The notes beneath the pieces were generated by a model. It did not search any database. It worked only from the letters and a program-made list of their open reading frames with translations, and was not told where the DNA came from. The position numbers were made by a program, and so were the translations under genes. A stretch of DNA of 64,000 bases, taken from assembly GCA_963971225.1 (NCBI GenBank), contig OZ020269.1, forward strand, positions 103,588,067 to 103,652,066, written 5' to 3'. This document shows, piece by piece, positions 1 to 11,360 of this stretch (positions within the stretch are counted from its first letter, which is position 1; each line of letters begins with the position of its first letter). This DNA is from Melieria omissa. Lineage: Eukaryota; Arthropoda; Insecta; Diptera; Ulidiidae.

Positions 1-100
1 GAACGATTTGACCACATTTGACAACAAAACCAAAAATTGTCAACATGCTGGCAAATCGTTTGTGTTTGCATTTCAAAATGTGAACGTTTCGCCCCGTAAT

Positions 101-283
101 TTTTTTATTGATGTGTGGCGATAGACGTGCCACAATGTAGTCGAAGTCGTCCACACTCATCCGGACGAAGTTGCGGAACCACTGAGGGTCCTGCTCCCGC
201 ATCCTTGCCCGCTGCGTTTCGTAAAATCCACTGGTGGATCTGTGGGTAAACCCAGGTCGGAATCACCAGCGCTTTTTCGCACT
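101..283 (-). pseudogene. PIF/Harbinger (HARBI1-like) transposase fragment
   Basis: Read on the minus strand, about 54 codons resemble the N-terminal part of HARBI1-type DDE nucleases. The visible motifs are a basic KKRW entry, then FYETQRARMREQDP, WFRNFVRM, DDFDYIV and LSPHI. The family pattern is an acidic loop followed by FxNFxRMs and a phenylalanine-rich segment ending near a xPxI motif. An in-frame TGA (complement of 263-265) breaks the frame just after KKRW. The similarity stops after the LSPHINKK segment, so the catalytic core is absent or lies beyond a rearrangement. It is a dead relic. PIF/Harbinger elements make 3-bp TWA target duplications, which is relevant to the foldback element at 1.2-1.9 kb. 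Confidence 0.6.
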
Positions 284-1220
284 ACGTCTTCTGTTTTTTT
301 GGTTTTTTAATGACCTGAAACAAGACACCAATCCTAAATCCGCTGTGGCCACCGTTACTCGTTTGCACTTTGAGAATATGACGTCAAATCGTATTTGACT
401 ATCAAAGTGAGAACGGCATGTCAGTCGACTGACACCGAAATTTGACTTCAATCGATGGCAAACCTTGTCATATGTATTTTTCGTCAATTTTTTACAAAAA
501 AAACCTTAAAATTGTGATCCTTAAATCAATTCGTTAGAAGAATAGAATTGAAATCAATTTTTTGTATTAAAGTTCGTTACAAGGGATGACCAGATAAGAA
601 CGATAGAAAGAGATATTTAAATAAAACAACAACGGATTTCCAAATAGAAAACTACACTAAATTTTTTCACATTCAAAGAAGATTGATATCTTTCACTGAC
701 TGAGACTTCCCCTATTGGAAAATCTACCACTGCTACCTAGTCACCTTTTACAAATTCAGCTGATTTTTGTTTACAATACTTTTCATACAGTTCATCCATA
801 ACTGGGTCTGACAGATAAACTTTTAAAATTTACACATTAAGAATTTTAGAAAAGTAAAGTCTAGAATGTGGCCAATTAGTCACCAAAGTTCAGGCAAAAT
901 TTTCAGTAGTAAATCAACAGGGGTCCGGGGAATCACTTCATTAGAGAAATTTCCTCATTATAAGCAAAAATCTTTAAACCGAATTCAATGAACACAGACA
1001 ACTGCTGTCAAAAAATTAAGTGATGGGACTTTTATTATTCTAACATCATTTTTATTTTCAACTTTTTGGAATATTTTCGCTATACGAAAATTCTTCATAA
1101 AGAGAAGTACACTAAAAATAAAAAAAAATTTATATTTTTGAAATAAACTCGCAAAAGGAATAGAATTGACATCAATTTGTAACATAAAAGTTCGATATAG
1201 TAAGGTTAGTTTATCTATAA
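284..1220. other. Intergenic, nothing recognised
   Basis: AT-rich sequence with no coherent reading frame, RNA gene or terminal repeat that I can support. The minus-strand frame at 263-487 only runs into the Harbinger relic. Confidence 0.5.
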
Positions 1221-1932
1221 TTACACTGTGCGTGAAATTTACCCTCAAAAATTTAGACATGGGGGGGGACCTACAGTGCGAGTTTTCATAGGTATACTGA
1301 GTTGAGATCCACCAGCCGTTTGGCTGGATTGGCTCTAGTTTAAGAGAAATCCGACTTTGAAGTTTGCTCATTTTAGTCAAGTTCGGCGCTTAAGTCTTCG
1401 AACGTTTAGATGCTAATAGATCCTAAATCGTTCCGAATATCGCTTTACTGTCTGTGGTAAGTTTGTAGATATTTTAACGACCAACAAATTTGCTTAAGAC
1501 ACCAATCCAAAAAAAATTTATTCAAACTGTCTAATTGCGATATGTGAATTTTTTTGCGCAGCGCAATGTGGCGTATGAGTGTCATTTAATTAGATTTATA
1601 TTCGAATTAAATGACACTCATACGCCACGTTGCGCTGTGCCAAAAAATTCACATATCGCAATTACACATATTGAATGTATTTTTTTTGGATTGCTGTCTT
1701 AAGCAAATTTGTTGGTCGTTAAAATATCTACAAACTTGCCGAAGACAGTAAAGCGATATTCGGAACGATTTAGGACCTATTAGCATTTGAAAACGAGCAA
1801 ACTTCAAAGTCGGTTTTCTCTTAAACTAGAGCCAATCCAGCCAAACGGCTGGTGGATCTCAACTCAGTATACCTATGAAAACTCGCTCTGTAAGTTCCCC
1901 CCATGTCTGAATTTTCGACTTGCACAGTGTTA
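1221..1932. mobile_element. Foldback (long palindromic) element with TTA duplications, PIF/Harbinger-like
   Basis: A near-complete inverted repeat. The left arm runs about 1224-1591 and the right arm 1605-1929, around a 13-base loop at 1592-1604. The termini are CACTGTGCG on the left and GCACAGTG on the right. Both are flanked by TTA (1221-1223 and 1930-1932), the 3-bp TWA target duplication typical of PIF/Harbinger. The open frames in each arm mirror each other (both contain LEPIQPNGWWISTQYTYENS), as expected from a palindrome, so they are not genes. If transcribed it would fold into a hairpin of more than 300 bp. Superfamily assignment rests on the duplication length and a HARBI1-like relic nearby, and is tentative. 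Confidence 0.75.
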
Positions 1933-2248
1933 TTGTTTGTTGTACTTTCGTTCTATTGCAAAGACCACATTTTATATGGATTGTGAATACCACCAACGCT
2001 ATTGGATACGACGGGGGTCTGAAAAGTTGTTGACCTTGATATGAAGATTGTAGTAAAACGACACAAAAGTTAGGTAGCTTGTCAACAAAAGGGAGGGAGG
2101 GAATCAGTTCGAGTCTCTTTTTGAAAGAATCTTCACCAAAATTTCAGCCATTTTGGATGCGTTTTTTTCACAAAGATTATAGTCATTCGATGTAAGAGTT
2201 TTTTGAATAAATATTTTGTATTGTCGAACAAACATTTCCAATAATCCA

Positions 2249-2420
2249 GTGGCGGGTTCAGAAGGTGGTTTTGAGGGTTGAAACCCTCCGAAATATTAGG
2301 GTTGACTTTAAAACAACAAACAAATTAAAAGGCGTATAAATCTATATATTTATGAATATTAAAGAATTACTTTCTGAAACGCCCCCCCCCAAAAAAAAAA
2401 ATTCTGAATCCGCACCTGCA
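2249..2420. mobile_element. Possible short hAT-type MITE
   Basis: The ends form an imperfect inverted repeat: CAGTGGCGGGTTCAGA at the left and TCTGAATCCGCACCTG at the right. The interior is G/C-run and A-run rich. CAGTGGCGG-type ends are common in insect hAT MITEs. The candidate 8-bp flanks match only partly, so the boundaries are uncertain. Confidence 0.35.
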
Positions 2421-2699
2421 ACGATGTGTTGTCATGAGTTAAAAAAGGGGAATGTATCGCTGAGTGAAGTGTGTAGACTTACAAGGAAACTATGAAAAAT
2501 TGAATTTGAAGAAAGCAGTTGTTGTCTCCCATGTTTATAAAGACTACATTTTTATACCAAACCCCCCCGTTTTAACGGGTTCGTTATTAGCGAAAAGCAC
2601 TGTATCTACAGCTTTCTTTTGTACGGTGACTTATAGTGAAATTTTGCGTTCAACATTTTTCCTATACACACTCACTCTCAAAAATAAAGTTTTGTAGGA

Positions 2700-3534
2700 G
2701 ATTTTAGTACCAATTTTTATTAAGGGGGTCGTCTACGTACAAAGTTTTAAAAAATCGTTTTTTTGTTTTACATAATTTTCATTTGGAAGACGTGAGGAAT
2801 GTTATTTCCAAAGGATTTGGGTAAACTCTTCACGGTTATTGAGCTGTAGAGCATTGAGCACGCTCACTCACGGTGTTTCCGCGCGCTCCCTGTGAACTTT
2901 ATACGTGTTTTCTCGGAAGTCGTATTTTTCTAACTTACTTGCACGATTTTACGAAAAGTTTTACACGCATCGATTCGATTTTTTTACTTGCTCAGAAAAC
3001 ATGTCGCTTTGATTGATTGATTACGAAATAAACACTTAAACAACTTTTCAGTTTTGGCTTAATTCTGGCGTTCAAGTTAATTTCTGATTGAATTAATTAA
3101 TGATTCAGATGATTCAATTCAATTAATTAATTAATTTTACCTATAGTAGAATTTTATGGCAAATATTTTCGTGTTACATTTTGTCCTTAAAAAGTCCTGT
3201 TTTACAGGACATTTTTGGCATTTTCGAAAAAAACGGTCAAATTGACCCATACAAATAGGAGCTATAGGGTTAAAATGCTCCACAAAAATGTTCTTTGTAG
3301 TATTTTATTTCAAATTGCTGATCACACCATATACCTAAAATGTTAGGTTACATGATTTTCGTATGCCGATTCACCATAACAATGTGCAAAAAGGGGAAAA
3401 CTTTGACTTTAGGAGTGTTCAGACGTGAACTTTGAAAACGCCGATACACGGATCCGAATTCGAAATCCCTCTACCAGAATCCGTTGTCAGATTCTTGTTA
3501 TTTAAAAAAAATTTGATTTTGTTGTGCAGTGTAA
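2700..3534 (-). repeat. Dispersed noncoding repeat family R1, copy A
   Basis: The region ending at 3531 is the reverse complement of sequence found again at 11364-11800 and 50368-50875. Shared blocks include CCTCTACCAGAATCCGTTGT, a GCATACGAAAACC segment, AACCCTATAGCTCC and GTCCTGTAAAACAGGA. The outer end is CACTGCACAAC next to TTA (3532-3534 on this strand reads TAA). The block 2703-2725 matches the far end of copy C, so copy A contains about 300 bp of extra sequence (2726-3030). No coding capacity is seen. Confidence 0.7.
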
Positions 3535-3540
3535 TTTTTG

Positions 3541-5230
3541 TATAAAGACATTTTCAGATTTTTAAGACCAAATAATTGTTTACACATATTCAAATATTTA
3601 AAATTTTTGATACTAAAGAAATTTTAAAAGTTTTTAATGGAAACTTCCTGAATTGTTAGATGATTTGTAAGATTTTCTTGAACAAAAAATGTTCAAAAAG
3701 TTTAAAGAAAATTTAAAAATTTGTGTATAAAATTTTTTTTTACTTAAACCTTAAATCTTAAACTTCACAGATTATATTTTCTTTCTCAACTTTGTTTACT
3801 TAATTTTTTACCTGAACTCTAAACACTTTTTTCGTTGACCAACAGTTCTGATCTACTCTTCATTTTCACTGTTTTGTTGTTGTCACGGAAATGTCACTTA
3901 TCCATGCGAGAGCATTTCGACCCAACACTTTCCGCCTCCAACAGCCGCCAATTCCGCCTCAGCGTCACCACGGCTTTGTATGAACAATTGTTTTCAATTT
4001 CTTTTGAGCACACTTACAGCGCACACGAGTGCAAAACACACACACCCACACCTACGTTTTGCACTCTCCACTCCGCTCCCCTCTCCTCTCCACTCCTCGC
4101 CGCATCGCATCACGCGCCCGCACTCACACTTTTGCGCCTTTTGCCGGCGCGCACCTTTTGCCACCGTTGCGCTGCCTTACTGCGTTTTAACATACTAATC
4201 TGACTCTTATCGCCTGTTTGACTTGTGTGCCACCCCCGCGTGCCGTCAGCATTTGTCGACCATTTCGCGCCGCCATTGTCGCGTTTGTACCTATCAACGT
4301 GAAATTTTCGCTGCTTGTCTGTGTTTTGCTGCGGCGTCGTTTTCGCATTGTTGTTTTTGTCAACGTTCTTCTTTCCATATTCCCACGTTCGATGCGCATC
4401 CTGCGCAAATATTTGCCAATTTGTTCGAGCACGCACACACACCACCCAAACCCAAACCCAACACACACACCCACACTAACACACCCACACACCTACGAGC
4501 GCGCGCACTAGCAAAGGCACAACGCGCGCGGCAAAGTGGATTGTAAAGTGTTTTATTTGAAGTTTGGTTCTCGTTTTAATTCGCTTTGATTTTTCAACTC
4601 TTCCTGCGCTTCTTCGGTTGCTTTGGCCGCGGCAGGCGTCAGGCATCAGGCGCTGTTTGTAAGCGTGCGCGCTCGCGAAATTGTTTGAAAAACTTTGATT
4701 CACCATGGCAGCTTTATGAGTTTGTCGCGGATGGTGGTGCGGTGAACGAGTGTTGGGGAATTTGTTGCTGCATTCCGTTTTTCGTTCAATTTTCTTTATT
4801 TTCGGTTTTAATCAATGGCACGTGACCAATTCCCATTTTGGCCATACACCGCAGCGCAGCGAAGCGAATAAAACGATGCGCCAATATTTGCCAAATATTG
4901 GAATGGAACTTAAAGTGTTTGCGCGCGCAGGATTTACTAATTAAATATTTGCTTGGTAGCAGTTTTTAATTTATTTCAGTTCACTGTGCGGCACACAAAA
5001 TCACTTTCCATCAATAATTTATTCATGTTTTACGCAAAGCTGAAATAAAACGGCGGTTCGCCATGGTTCAACTAAAGAAACTTCTAGATTGTTGTGGGTG
5101 AACCACAAAATCGAGCTAAAGAAGCTTTGAAATAGAAATCTGAAATAACTTTGGTTGTAAATATTTGCTCATTCGTAGTTTTCAATTATGTGGAATAAAA
5201 ATTTATAAAATACAAAAGGTATTCAAATTA
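3541..5230. other. Unique sequence with GC-rich, CA-rich core; no gene recognised
   Basis: 3.5-3.8 kb is AT-rich. 3.9-4.95 kb is richer in GC and CpG and has runs of CA/CCA around 4030-4050 and 4433-4495. Several overlapping frames on both strands read as low-complexity T/P/H or R/T-rich peptides, the signature of a CA-repeat region rather than a protein. The composition would suit a promoter or untranslated exon, but nothing decides this. Confidence 0.4.
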
Positions 5231-5239
5231 TTTAAAGAA

Positions 5240-5830
5240 TCTTATATAGCGAGTAGTACGAGGCTTCAGTCAGGGTGATCCTTTCTTGTGTGATCTCTCC
5301 AATTTATTCACGGAGAGTGCTCTGCTCGAAACATATGGACATCCTAATGTCACTGATGATCGTGTCAAAAGTGTTCAGCTCTTTGACTAAACTGAGCACC
5401 TTGAGGTCATTGGACACAGCAAGCGAAATGTCACCGATGCTTTTGTGCCAATCGAAGGAGGTTTTACCCAAAAGATTCTGGTGGTAAATGAGGACAAAAT
5501 AAAATTAAATATGCTGTCTACCCAAAGGAGCCTAGCCGCAGGCTGACAGGTATACTTCTGAGGTTGTCAAGGTTGTCCTTTATCGCCTTAAACAGCAGCA
5601 ATGATGCCAGCCTGGAGTGAAAGCGAAGAATTAGTCTTGCGAAAAGGTATAACCACAGATCACTCATCAAGTTGATATCTTATCGTAACTGGATGAGTTA
5701 TCTGTGGTATAACTACGGTCTCGGTAGACATTCGAGAAGCAGAGACCTCTCGCGACCGACAAAACTTGCATTCTATACGACGCTTATTCTAGGAAGTTAG
5801 AAAGCGAATTCTCTACTCTAGGCAGCTTAT
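5240..5830 (+). pseudogene. LINE reverse transcriptase fragment (RTE/CR1-type)
   Basis: Plus-strand frames give FSQGDPFLCDLSNLFTESAL (the RT QGDxLS motif), then VKSVQLF, then EVIGHSKRNVTDAF with VNEDKIK, then a region like EIKRRIxLAxRxxYGL. This matches the order of the palm and thumb of an endonuclease-type non-LTR reverse transcriptase. The YADD box is destroyed, frames shift several times, and a 53-bp insertion (5654-5706) splits the thumb. The 3' part of the same type of element is at 6655-7010, so this may be one copy interrupted by the SINE at 5920-6308. Confidence 0.65.
5646..5713. mobile_element. 52/53-bp micro-MITE with 8-bp duplication (hAT-like)
   Basis: The octamer GGTATAAC occurs at 5646-5653 and again at 5706-5713. 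Between them lies a short segment whose ends are CACAGATCACTCATC and GATGAGTTATCTGTG, a near-perfect inverted repeat. Removing the insert and one octamer restores the LINE thumb reading (AKR-YNYGLGR). An 8-bp duplication with short inverted ends is the hAT pattern. Confidence 0.65.
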
Positions 5831-5919
5831 TCCCTACTTCCTTATTGAGCATTGTCGCAAAACGACATAGAGGCCCTTGTTGTGTTCGGAAGGAGGAGAA
5901 AGGTTGATTGGTTTAGTGG

Positions 5920-6308
5920 CTGCCTCTGTATGAGACACACTTATGCCTATGGGCCCGTTGTGATACCACAAATTCCACCCGTTTAAAATGTGTATGCAAC
6001 ACTGTTTTTTCCAACATGTGATACAACACACATTTCAACCGGATGGGGAAAGGGAGGGATAGGACCTACAGTTTAACGCCGAATCCGAACGTCAATTGGA
6101 TTGAAATTTGGAAGTTTTTCTTTTACAATTGGAGGTTTTGCCATTGCCCCTGCCAAGAGCGCACTTGTGCGATTCTTGTAATTCTCATCTGCTTCATGTG
6201 GATAGCGATAGAAGTAGATGAGTGTTTTTTCCAGCCCAAGCCAGGAATCGAACCTGGGGCGCTCGGTATGAGAATCCAGCGCGCTACCCGCTGAGCTATC
6301 GAGACCGA
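5920..6308 (-). mobile_element. tRNA-derived SINE, copy 1 (full-length type)
   Basis: The minus strand starts with a tRNA-like head: A-box-like TAGCTCAGCGGGTAGCGCGC and B box GGTTCGATTCC inside a perfect T arm. It is followed by a body of about 300 bp containing CAAGTGCGCTCTTGGC, GGATTCGGCGTTAAACTG and GGTATCACAACGGGC, and ends in CAGAGGCAGCCACTAAAC. Three more copies are at 7053-7220, 12917-13007 and 56930-57285. The head does not form a complete tRNA (the anticodon and acceptor stems fail), so it is a SINE and not a tRNA gene. Confidence 0.75.
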
Positions 6309-6654
6309 CGGTACGAGAAGATACTTCGCGATGAGGATGCAGTAGAATCCAGTCGAGCACCTGTTATGCCACTGCCCATCACTACAAAGATAACCGCTCT
6401 ATACTCTTGGCGTAAGGTTCTTTGATGGGCTGGCGGAAGTAGCAAATGCACAGATAACCAATCTACACACTTTCCTCGTCAAGACCAAATGGTTCCCGAA
6501 ATTTTCCTTTTGGATCTACAGGGATCCCAATAGATAATGAAAGGACACCGGTTTTCCGAAAAAATGAAGGATTCACAATGGACCCAACAGGGTCTCCTTG
6601 TGGAATGCTTGCGACACATACCCCTTCCGTAACTTAACCTTACCTACTAAAATC
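6309..6654. other. Unassigned sequence between SINE and LINE fragment
   Basis: No long frame, terminal repeat or RNA is visible. It may be degraded LINE or host sequence. Confidence 0.4.
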
Positions 6655-7015
6655 TTCAGCCCTGTTCGTATTGGCGACGACTATCGCATACGAACCAACA
6701 ATGAGCTGTATGAAAACATGGAGATAACACAGCGAAGTAATACTTAGTGCCTACGCTGGCTCGGACATGTCTGCCGCATAGACGAAGAAGTTTAGGCGAA
6801 GAAGGTGTTCGATGCGGTAGTTGGGGTTCAACAGCGAAGAGGGAGACATTGTCTCTGCTGGAAGGACAAAGCTGAGGACGTCTGGTGTGACCAATTGGGG
6901 AAGACGCACATAAAACAGATGCGTCTGGGGAGAACTTTGACAGTAAGCCGTAACCCGGTAACGAGTTGTTGTGGCCAGTTAAGTAAGTAAGTAAATAAGT
7001 AAGGAACCTAACAAG
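6655..7015 (+). pseudogene. LINE C-terminal and 3' end fragment with (TAAG)n tail
   Basis: The plus strand reads RIGDDYRIRTNNELYENM, then CLRWLGHVCRIDEE, then a basic stretch and CLCWKDKAEDV. This is the conserved C-terminal region after the RT of RTE/CR1-type elements (NELYEL...RLRWLGHVxRM...WKDQV). In-frame TAGs break it. The 3' end reads GGCCAGTTAAGTAAGTAAGT, a short tandem tail. The copy at 53170-53335 ends in the related CCCAGTTAAGTTAAGTTAA, so the tail is a family character. Confidence 0.7.
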
Positions 7016-7052
7016 AAAGTAATTATGCAAAGAATTATCCATACATCTGCCA

Positions 7053-7220
7053 GCCCCGATAGTCCAGCAGGTAGCGCACCGGCCTTCCTCCTTTTTCCCA
7101 TCCGTTTGAAATGTGTGTTGTAATACATGTTGAAAAAAAAACAGTGTTTCATACACATTTCAAATGGGTACAACTTATGGTATCAGAGACCTAAATGTGT
7201 CTCATACAGAGGCAGCCACT
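7053..7220 (+). mobile_element. tRNA-derived SINE, copy 2 (internally deleted)
   Basis: Starts with CCCCGATAGTCCAGCAGGTAGCGC (the A-box half of the head) and jumps at about 7090 to the 3' body (CATCCGTTTGAAATGTGTGT, then GGTATCAGAGACCTAAATGTG). It ends in CAGAGGCAGCCACTACAA. The B box and about 200 bp of body are missing. Confidence 0.65.
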
Positions 7221-7221
7221 A

Positions 7222-7590
7222 CAACCTACACATTGTCTATCCACATATTTATCTCGGTATCTTCGATACAAACGTTGTCGAATCAACTTTGTTTTATCAG
7301 TCCGTACGCATTTTATATGTCCAAACAATCTTTTGACCGATAATATGCATTCATTCATCAGTACATCGATTCGTCTCTGATTTATTCTCATATCTGTTAT
7401 CAACACTTTTGTTAGTTATCTTTCCCCGGAGGTCGGCTAGATTCAAAACACATTAAGAGGGAACATCAAGTTACGCTTGCTAGACTGTTCCGACAATGGA
7501 GGGAAAAGTTTTCGTCGCCATTATTCAGAAGATGTTGTCTGTGTGTACCTATTTTCCTGTTCATTGAAGCATCCATTCATCCATCTGTTT
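7222..7590. other. Unique sequence, nothing recognised
   Basis: No coherent protein, RNA or repeat is visible upstream of the minisatellite. Confidence 0.4.
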
Positions 7591-8215
7591 CTTACATGCC
7601 ATGCTAGTTCAACAGATGCTAACTTTGTCCATACGTCCATAAATATTTTTTCTTATCACTTCAGAAGATAGTAACTTTCCATCCATACATCTTTTTTCTT
7701 GTCACTACAGCTGTTGTTAACTATGTCCATACGTCCATACATCTATTTTCTTATTACTTCAGCAGATGCTTACCTCGTCCATACATCCATACATCTTTTT
7801 TCTTATCACTTCAGCAGATGCTTACGTTGTCCATGCATCCATACATCTTTTTTCTTATCACTTCAGCAGATGCTAACTTGGTCCATAGGTCCCTACATCT
7901 TTTTTTTGTCACTTCAGCAGATGTTAACTTTGTCTATACATCCTTACATCTCTTTTCTTATGACTTTGTCCATACATTCACAAATCTTCTATCTTTTCTA
8001 TTCAGCAGATGCTAACTTTATCCATACATCCATACATCTTTTTTCTTATCACTTCAGCAGATGATAACTTGGTCCATAAATCCCTACATCTATTTACTTA
8101 TCACTTCAGCAGATGTTTACTTTGTTCATACGTCCATACATCTTCTTTCTTGTCACTTCAGCAGATGTTCACTTTGTCCATACATCCATAAATCTTGTTT
8201 CTTTTCCAATTAGAC
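7590..8215 (+). repeat. 52-bp minisatellite, about 11 units
   Basis: The core CTTCAGCAGATG recurs at 7761, 7813, 7865, 7916, 8004, 8056, 8108 and 8160 (positions of AGCAG). Diverged units start near 7611, 7663 and 7709. The spacing is 51-52 bp, apart from one shortened unit between 7916 and 8004. Each unit also carries CCATACATCCATACATCTTTTTTCTTATCA-like sequence. The period is not a multiple of 3, so the frames spanning it change register from unit to unit. Confidence 0.85.
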
Positions 8216-8499
8216 AGCTCTTCCCTAACTACACATGTTCCTTCGCAAAAGATAATGTATGGACACATTATCTTTTGCAACTTTCCTTACTTCCTTTCTT
8301 TCACATATTTATCATCAGTTCATCAATTCATATTTATACCAGTAAACAGTGAACTGTGTCATGTTTTATTGCTGAACAACTGAACTCAAACGTACTTGAA
8401 CTTTCTTTCTTGTCATCACTAAACTAAGTAAATTTAGTTCAACTCTCACTTTTCCTTCAACGCCCATAACACTTCCTTCCCGTCCGCGACTAACTATAG

Positions 8500-8545
8500 T
8501 AGATATGTATGTAAGTATGTATGTACGTATGTACATAAGTACGGA
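8500..8545. repeat. Microsatellite, TATG/TACG-type
   Basis: Imperfect tetranucleotide run of TATGTATG/TAAGTACG units within otherwise unique sequence. Confidence 0.6.
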
Positions 8546-8848
8546 CAATACTAACCTCGTTATTATTCGAATACATTTCGGCTCATGAAGCTGGCAACGA
8601 GCAGCTATAAAATCATGTAACGATACTGATGCCCACTCACCATGGCCTGCACTGACTTTCGCCATTCGTACACAGTCGTTCAGACGTTCAGACGTTCGGT
8701 GAGTAATCTCATTATAATAATGGGAACAATTGATTTTTGTTTGACTGCCAACAAGACAATCGTCTTGTGTGCGCTGCCGCCGCCCGTCCAACAGTCATCG
8801 ACGGCCGTCAGCACTAAAATTGCCGCTGCCAGGATTTGTTGGCTATAC

Positions 8849-8970
8849 AACTTGTTGTTGTTATTGTTGGGGATATTATGATTATTGTTGTTGTTATTGT
8901 TGTTGCTGTTGTTGTTATTGTCAGTATCTATCGTATTTGTTGCTATTGTTGTTGTTGTTGTTGGCACTGT
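8849..8970. repeat. GTT/ATT trinucleotide-rich tract
   Basis: Interrupted runs of GTTGTTGTTATT. On the opposite strand they give poly-Asn/Gln frames, which are composition artefacts and not a protein. Confidence 0.6.
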
Positions 8971-11340
8971 CGACGATTCCTCACAATGTTACCACTAATG
9001 AAATTATAAACAACAGTGTCTACATATAATTTCATCCACCTGGCAGCATCAGCAGCGCCGCGTAACGGTACATGCCTTGTAGAACAGCAACGAAGGCGCC
9101 AACTTTGCTGGCATCGTCTGAAATTTAGCTCACTCTCCCTTTCCCACTGCCACCACTCAAACTTTCTCAACATCTTTCGCTCTCTCCCCATGTCGCGCGG
9201 GTGCTTTCTAAGGATCTTCCACCTGGTCTGGTCGTGGGGTAATTTGCTTTTGTTTTCCTGACGCGCTGAAAGGCACGTCAAGTTGTGTGCGCCATCAACA
9301 AAGTGGGCGGGGTGCGGGGGGCGGCAGCGCGTCTTACGACTGTCTGCGCGTGGCATTTCGACGTAAGCCGAGACAGTGGCAATGCGACAGTCAAAATCAA
9401 TTTTAAATGGCAATTTTTGGTGAACTGACAATTGTGTAGTCATGTCAATAATGACAAGTGGCAGTCGTTATGACGCATGTGCATGACAGTTGGGCAAATC
9501 GTTGTTGTACGCCATTTCAAGCAAGACTCGAAAGATATTTGAGGTTAACTAACTGCCGTGACACATATCTATTTTCACACACACATATCTCAACTTAAGG
9601 CAACCGAGGTGTAATCATCTGACTGGGGCTAATTGAAGTAAAACTGAAATCTTGTGGCATAGTGTAATTTGTGAAATTGAAATTTGTGCGCGCCAGTCGA
9701 TCTATTAACGTCATTAAGTCTACCCTCTGCCGGTTAGTGTTGTTAACATTAACACTATTTATAAATTTATAAATTAACTTTCTCCACTCGCTGCAAGAAC
9801 CTCAACGCGCATTGGCGCCATTAAATATGCAACACCTACTCGATAAACGTTATGTCGCTGCTTATGCCCAACGCCACTGACAACTGGCTGTTGTGTTTGT
9901 GTTTCACTTTGCTTCGGCACTCGGCCAAGGACACGGCAGGCAGCTATGTTCCGGTTAGCGCTAACCAATACAGCCGCCATTAGACTATTCGTCGATTCAC
10001 GCCTCCGTATCGAGCGGCGCAGACAAGTGATACGAACCAGTTGGCAAAGGAGAAAGTGGAAACCTGCCGCCACGGTCATTGAGCAAAGGACCCACATTCA
10101 ATGAGCCTGTTCGCTCGGCGTAGCTGAGTGTTGCGCTATTGCAAACTTTTGCATAAATCGATAAAATTAAACGGCGCTGGCATTGTGCTCGATGAATACT
10201 TACGTTGCTGTTATGTCAGTGTTTGTCGATGGGCGCAACTATTGTGAGTGACTGTGTGGAAATTGAGTTTGTCGAGTTGCAAGGGCGCAAGGAAACTGAG
10301 GCGTGGGAGCTATGCATTGATTTTCTAGGAGGTTTTTAAAATTTTAAAGTAATCATTTGGTAAATTTAATGTTCACTAATGTAGTTGAAAAATTAAGTGT
10401 TTTTGATTTATATGGTAGGAAATTTCATTGAATCACCTCCAAAGTTTCCTCGAAGACTTTTGCAACATTCTTTTTCACTTTTCGTAAATTGTGTTGTTTT
10501 GACAAAAAGACTGGAATGATTAGAGTACAAAGAAACTGTGTTGTTTACACTTTATGAAAATGACTCATAATGATTCTTAGGGGGTAAACATGAAGATCCC
10601 TAAACATTTTATTTGTATACACAATAATTTCTTCTTTTAAACTATCTAAGAAAACTATAATTAAAAGCTGAGCAAAAAAAAAGTAAAAATGCCTGGAAGT
10701 AAATTACATTGTGAGTACCATTATTATATGTGCAAGGATCTTTAATGAATGGCAGGGCGGGAGCCGCAATCATTTCTTAGAAACTAAAACTGTGTTCCTC
10801 GCAGCATAAGTTTTGATTTATCAGACTGAAATACTTGACCTGACTACATGTACCATGTTTTGTGCCTAACAGGTCTGGACAACCGGTGTTGGTGATTAAT
10901 TGTTTGCAGCAAATTAATTCTATATCATCATAAGTGAGCCCGTAAGAAAAGCGTGATTACGAGTAGAAAGGGTTGATGTCCTTAAACATGTAGAAACAAA
11001 GCAAAATATTGCACATCAACCAGCAGACAAACTACTCTCCACAGGGTCGAATATGATATCCAAAGAACCTACATCTGGCAACTGATTAAGCATTTCTATG
11101 ACCAAAGGTCTCAGTTGACAATTCGTTAATGTCGAAATATAACAAAAGTTGTATTGATCCAGTCTGGGCCGACAATTCGGGAATATCGAGAGTTAAATTT
11201 CACAAAAGGGAATATTAGATTGCAAACTGGGAACAATATCGATCGATTTTAAAACAGAAGAATCATTTTTTCTTAAAACCAATTAACTGAAAAATGTCAA
11301 GCAATTTTTTGCTTCTGTTTGTATTAAAATATGTTTATAT
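8971..11340. other. Unique noncoding sequence
   Basis: GC content is moderate to 10.2 kb, then falls. Frames of 80-166 codons occur on both strands but overlap each other and show no domain, signal peptide or splice context I can defend. No RNA gene or element ends seen. Confidence 0.4.
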
Positions 11341-11360
11341 GAAAACCATTTGTTTTATAA

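Noticed and set aside
985..2044. Mirror frames sharing SLKLEPIQPNGWW as a duplicated gene
   Set aside because: They are the two arms of a palindromic element read on opposite strands.
4110..4546. Overlapping 97-118 codon frames as a gene
   Set aside because: Frames on both strands over a CA-rich, CpG-rich tract, with no domain and composition-driven residues.
6235..6308. tRNA gene (also at 12930-13005 and 56931-57005)
   Set aside because: A and B boxes are good and the T arm pairs, but anticodon and acceptor stems do not. All three are joined to the same SINE body.
7590..8215. CRISPR-like array
   Set aside because: Units are contiguous 52-bp tandem repeats without unique spacers, in a eukaryotic context.
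9774..10097. 107-codon minus-strand frame as a gene
   Set aside because: No recognised domain or signal, and no supporting exon structure nearby.
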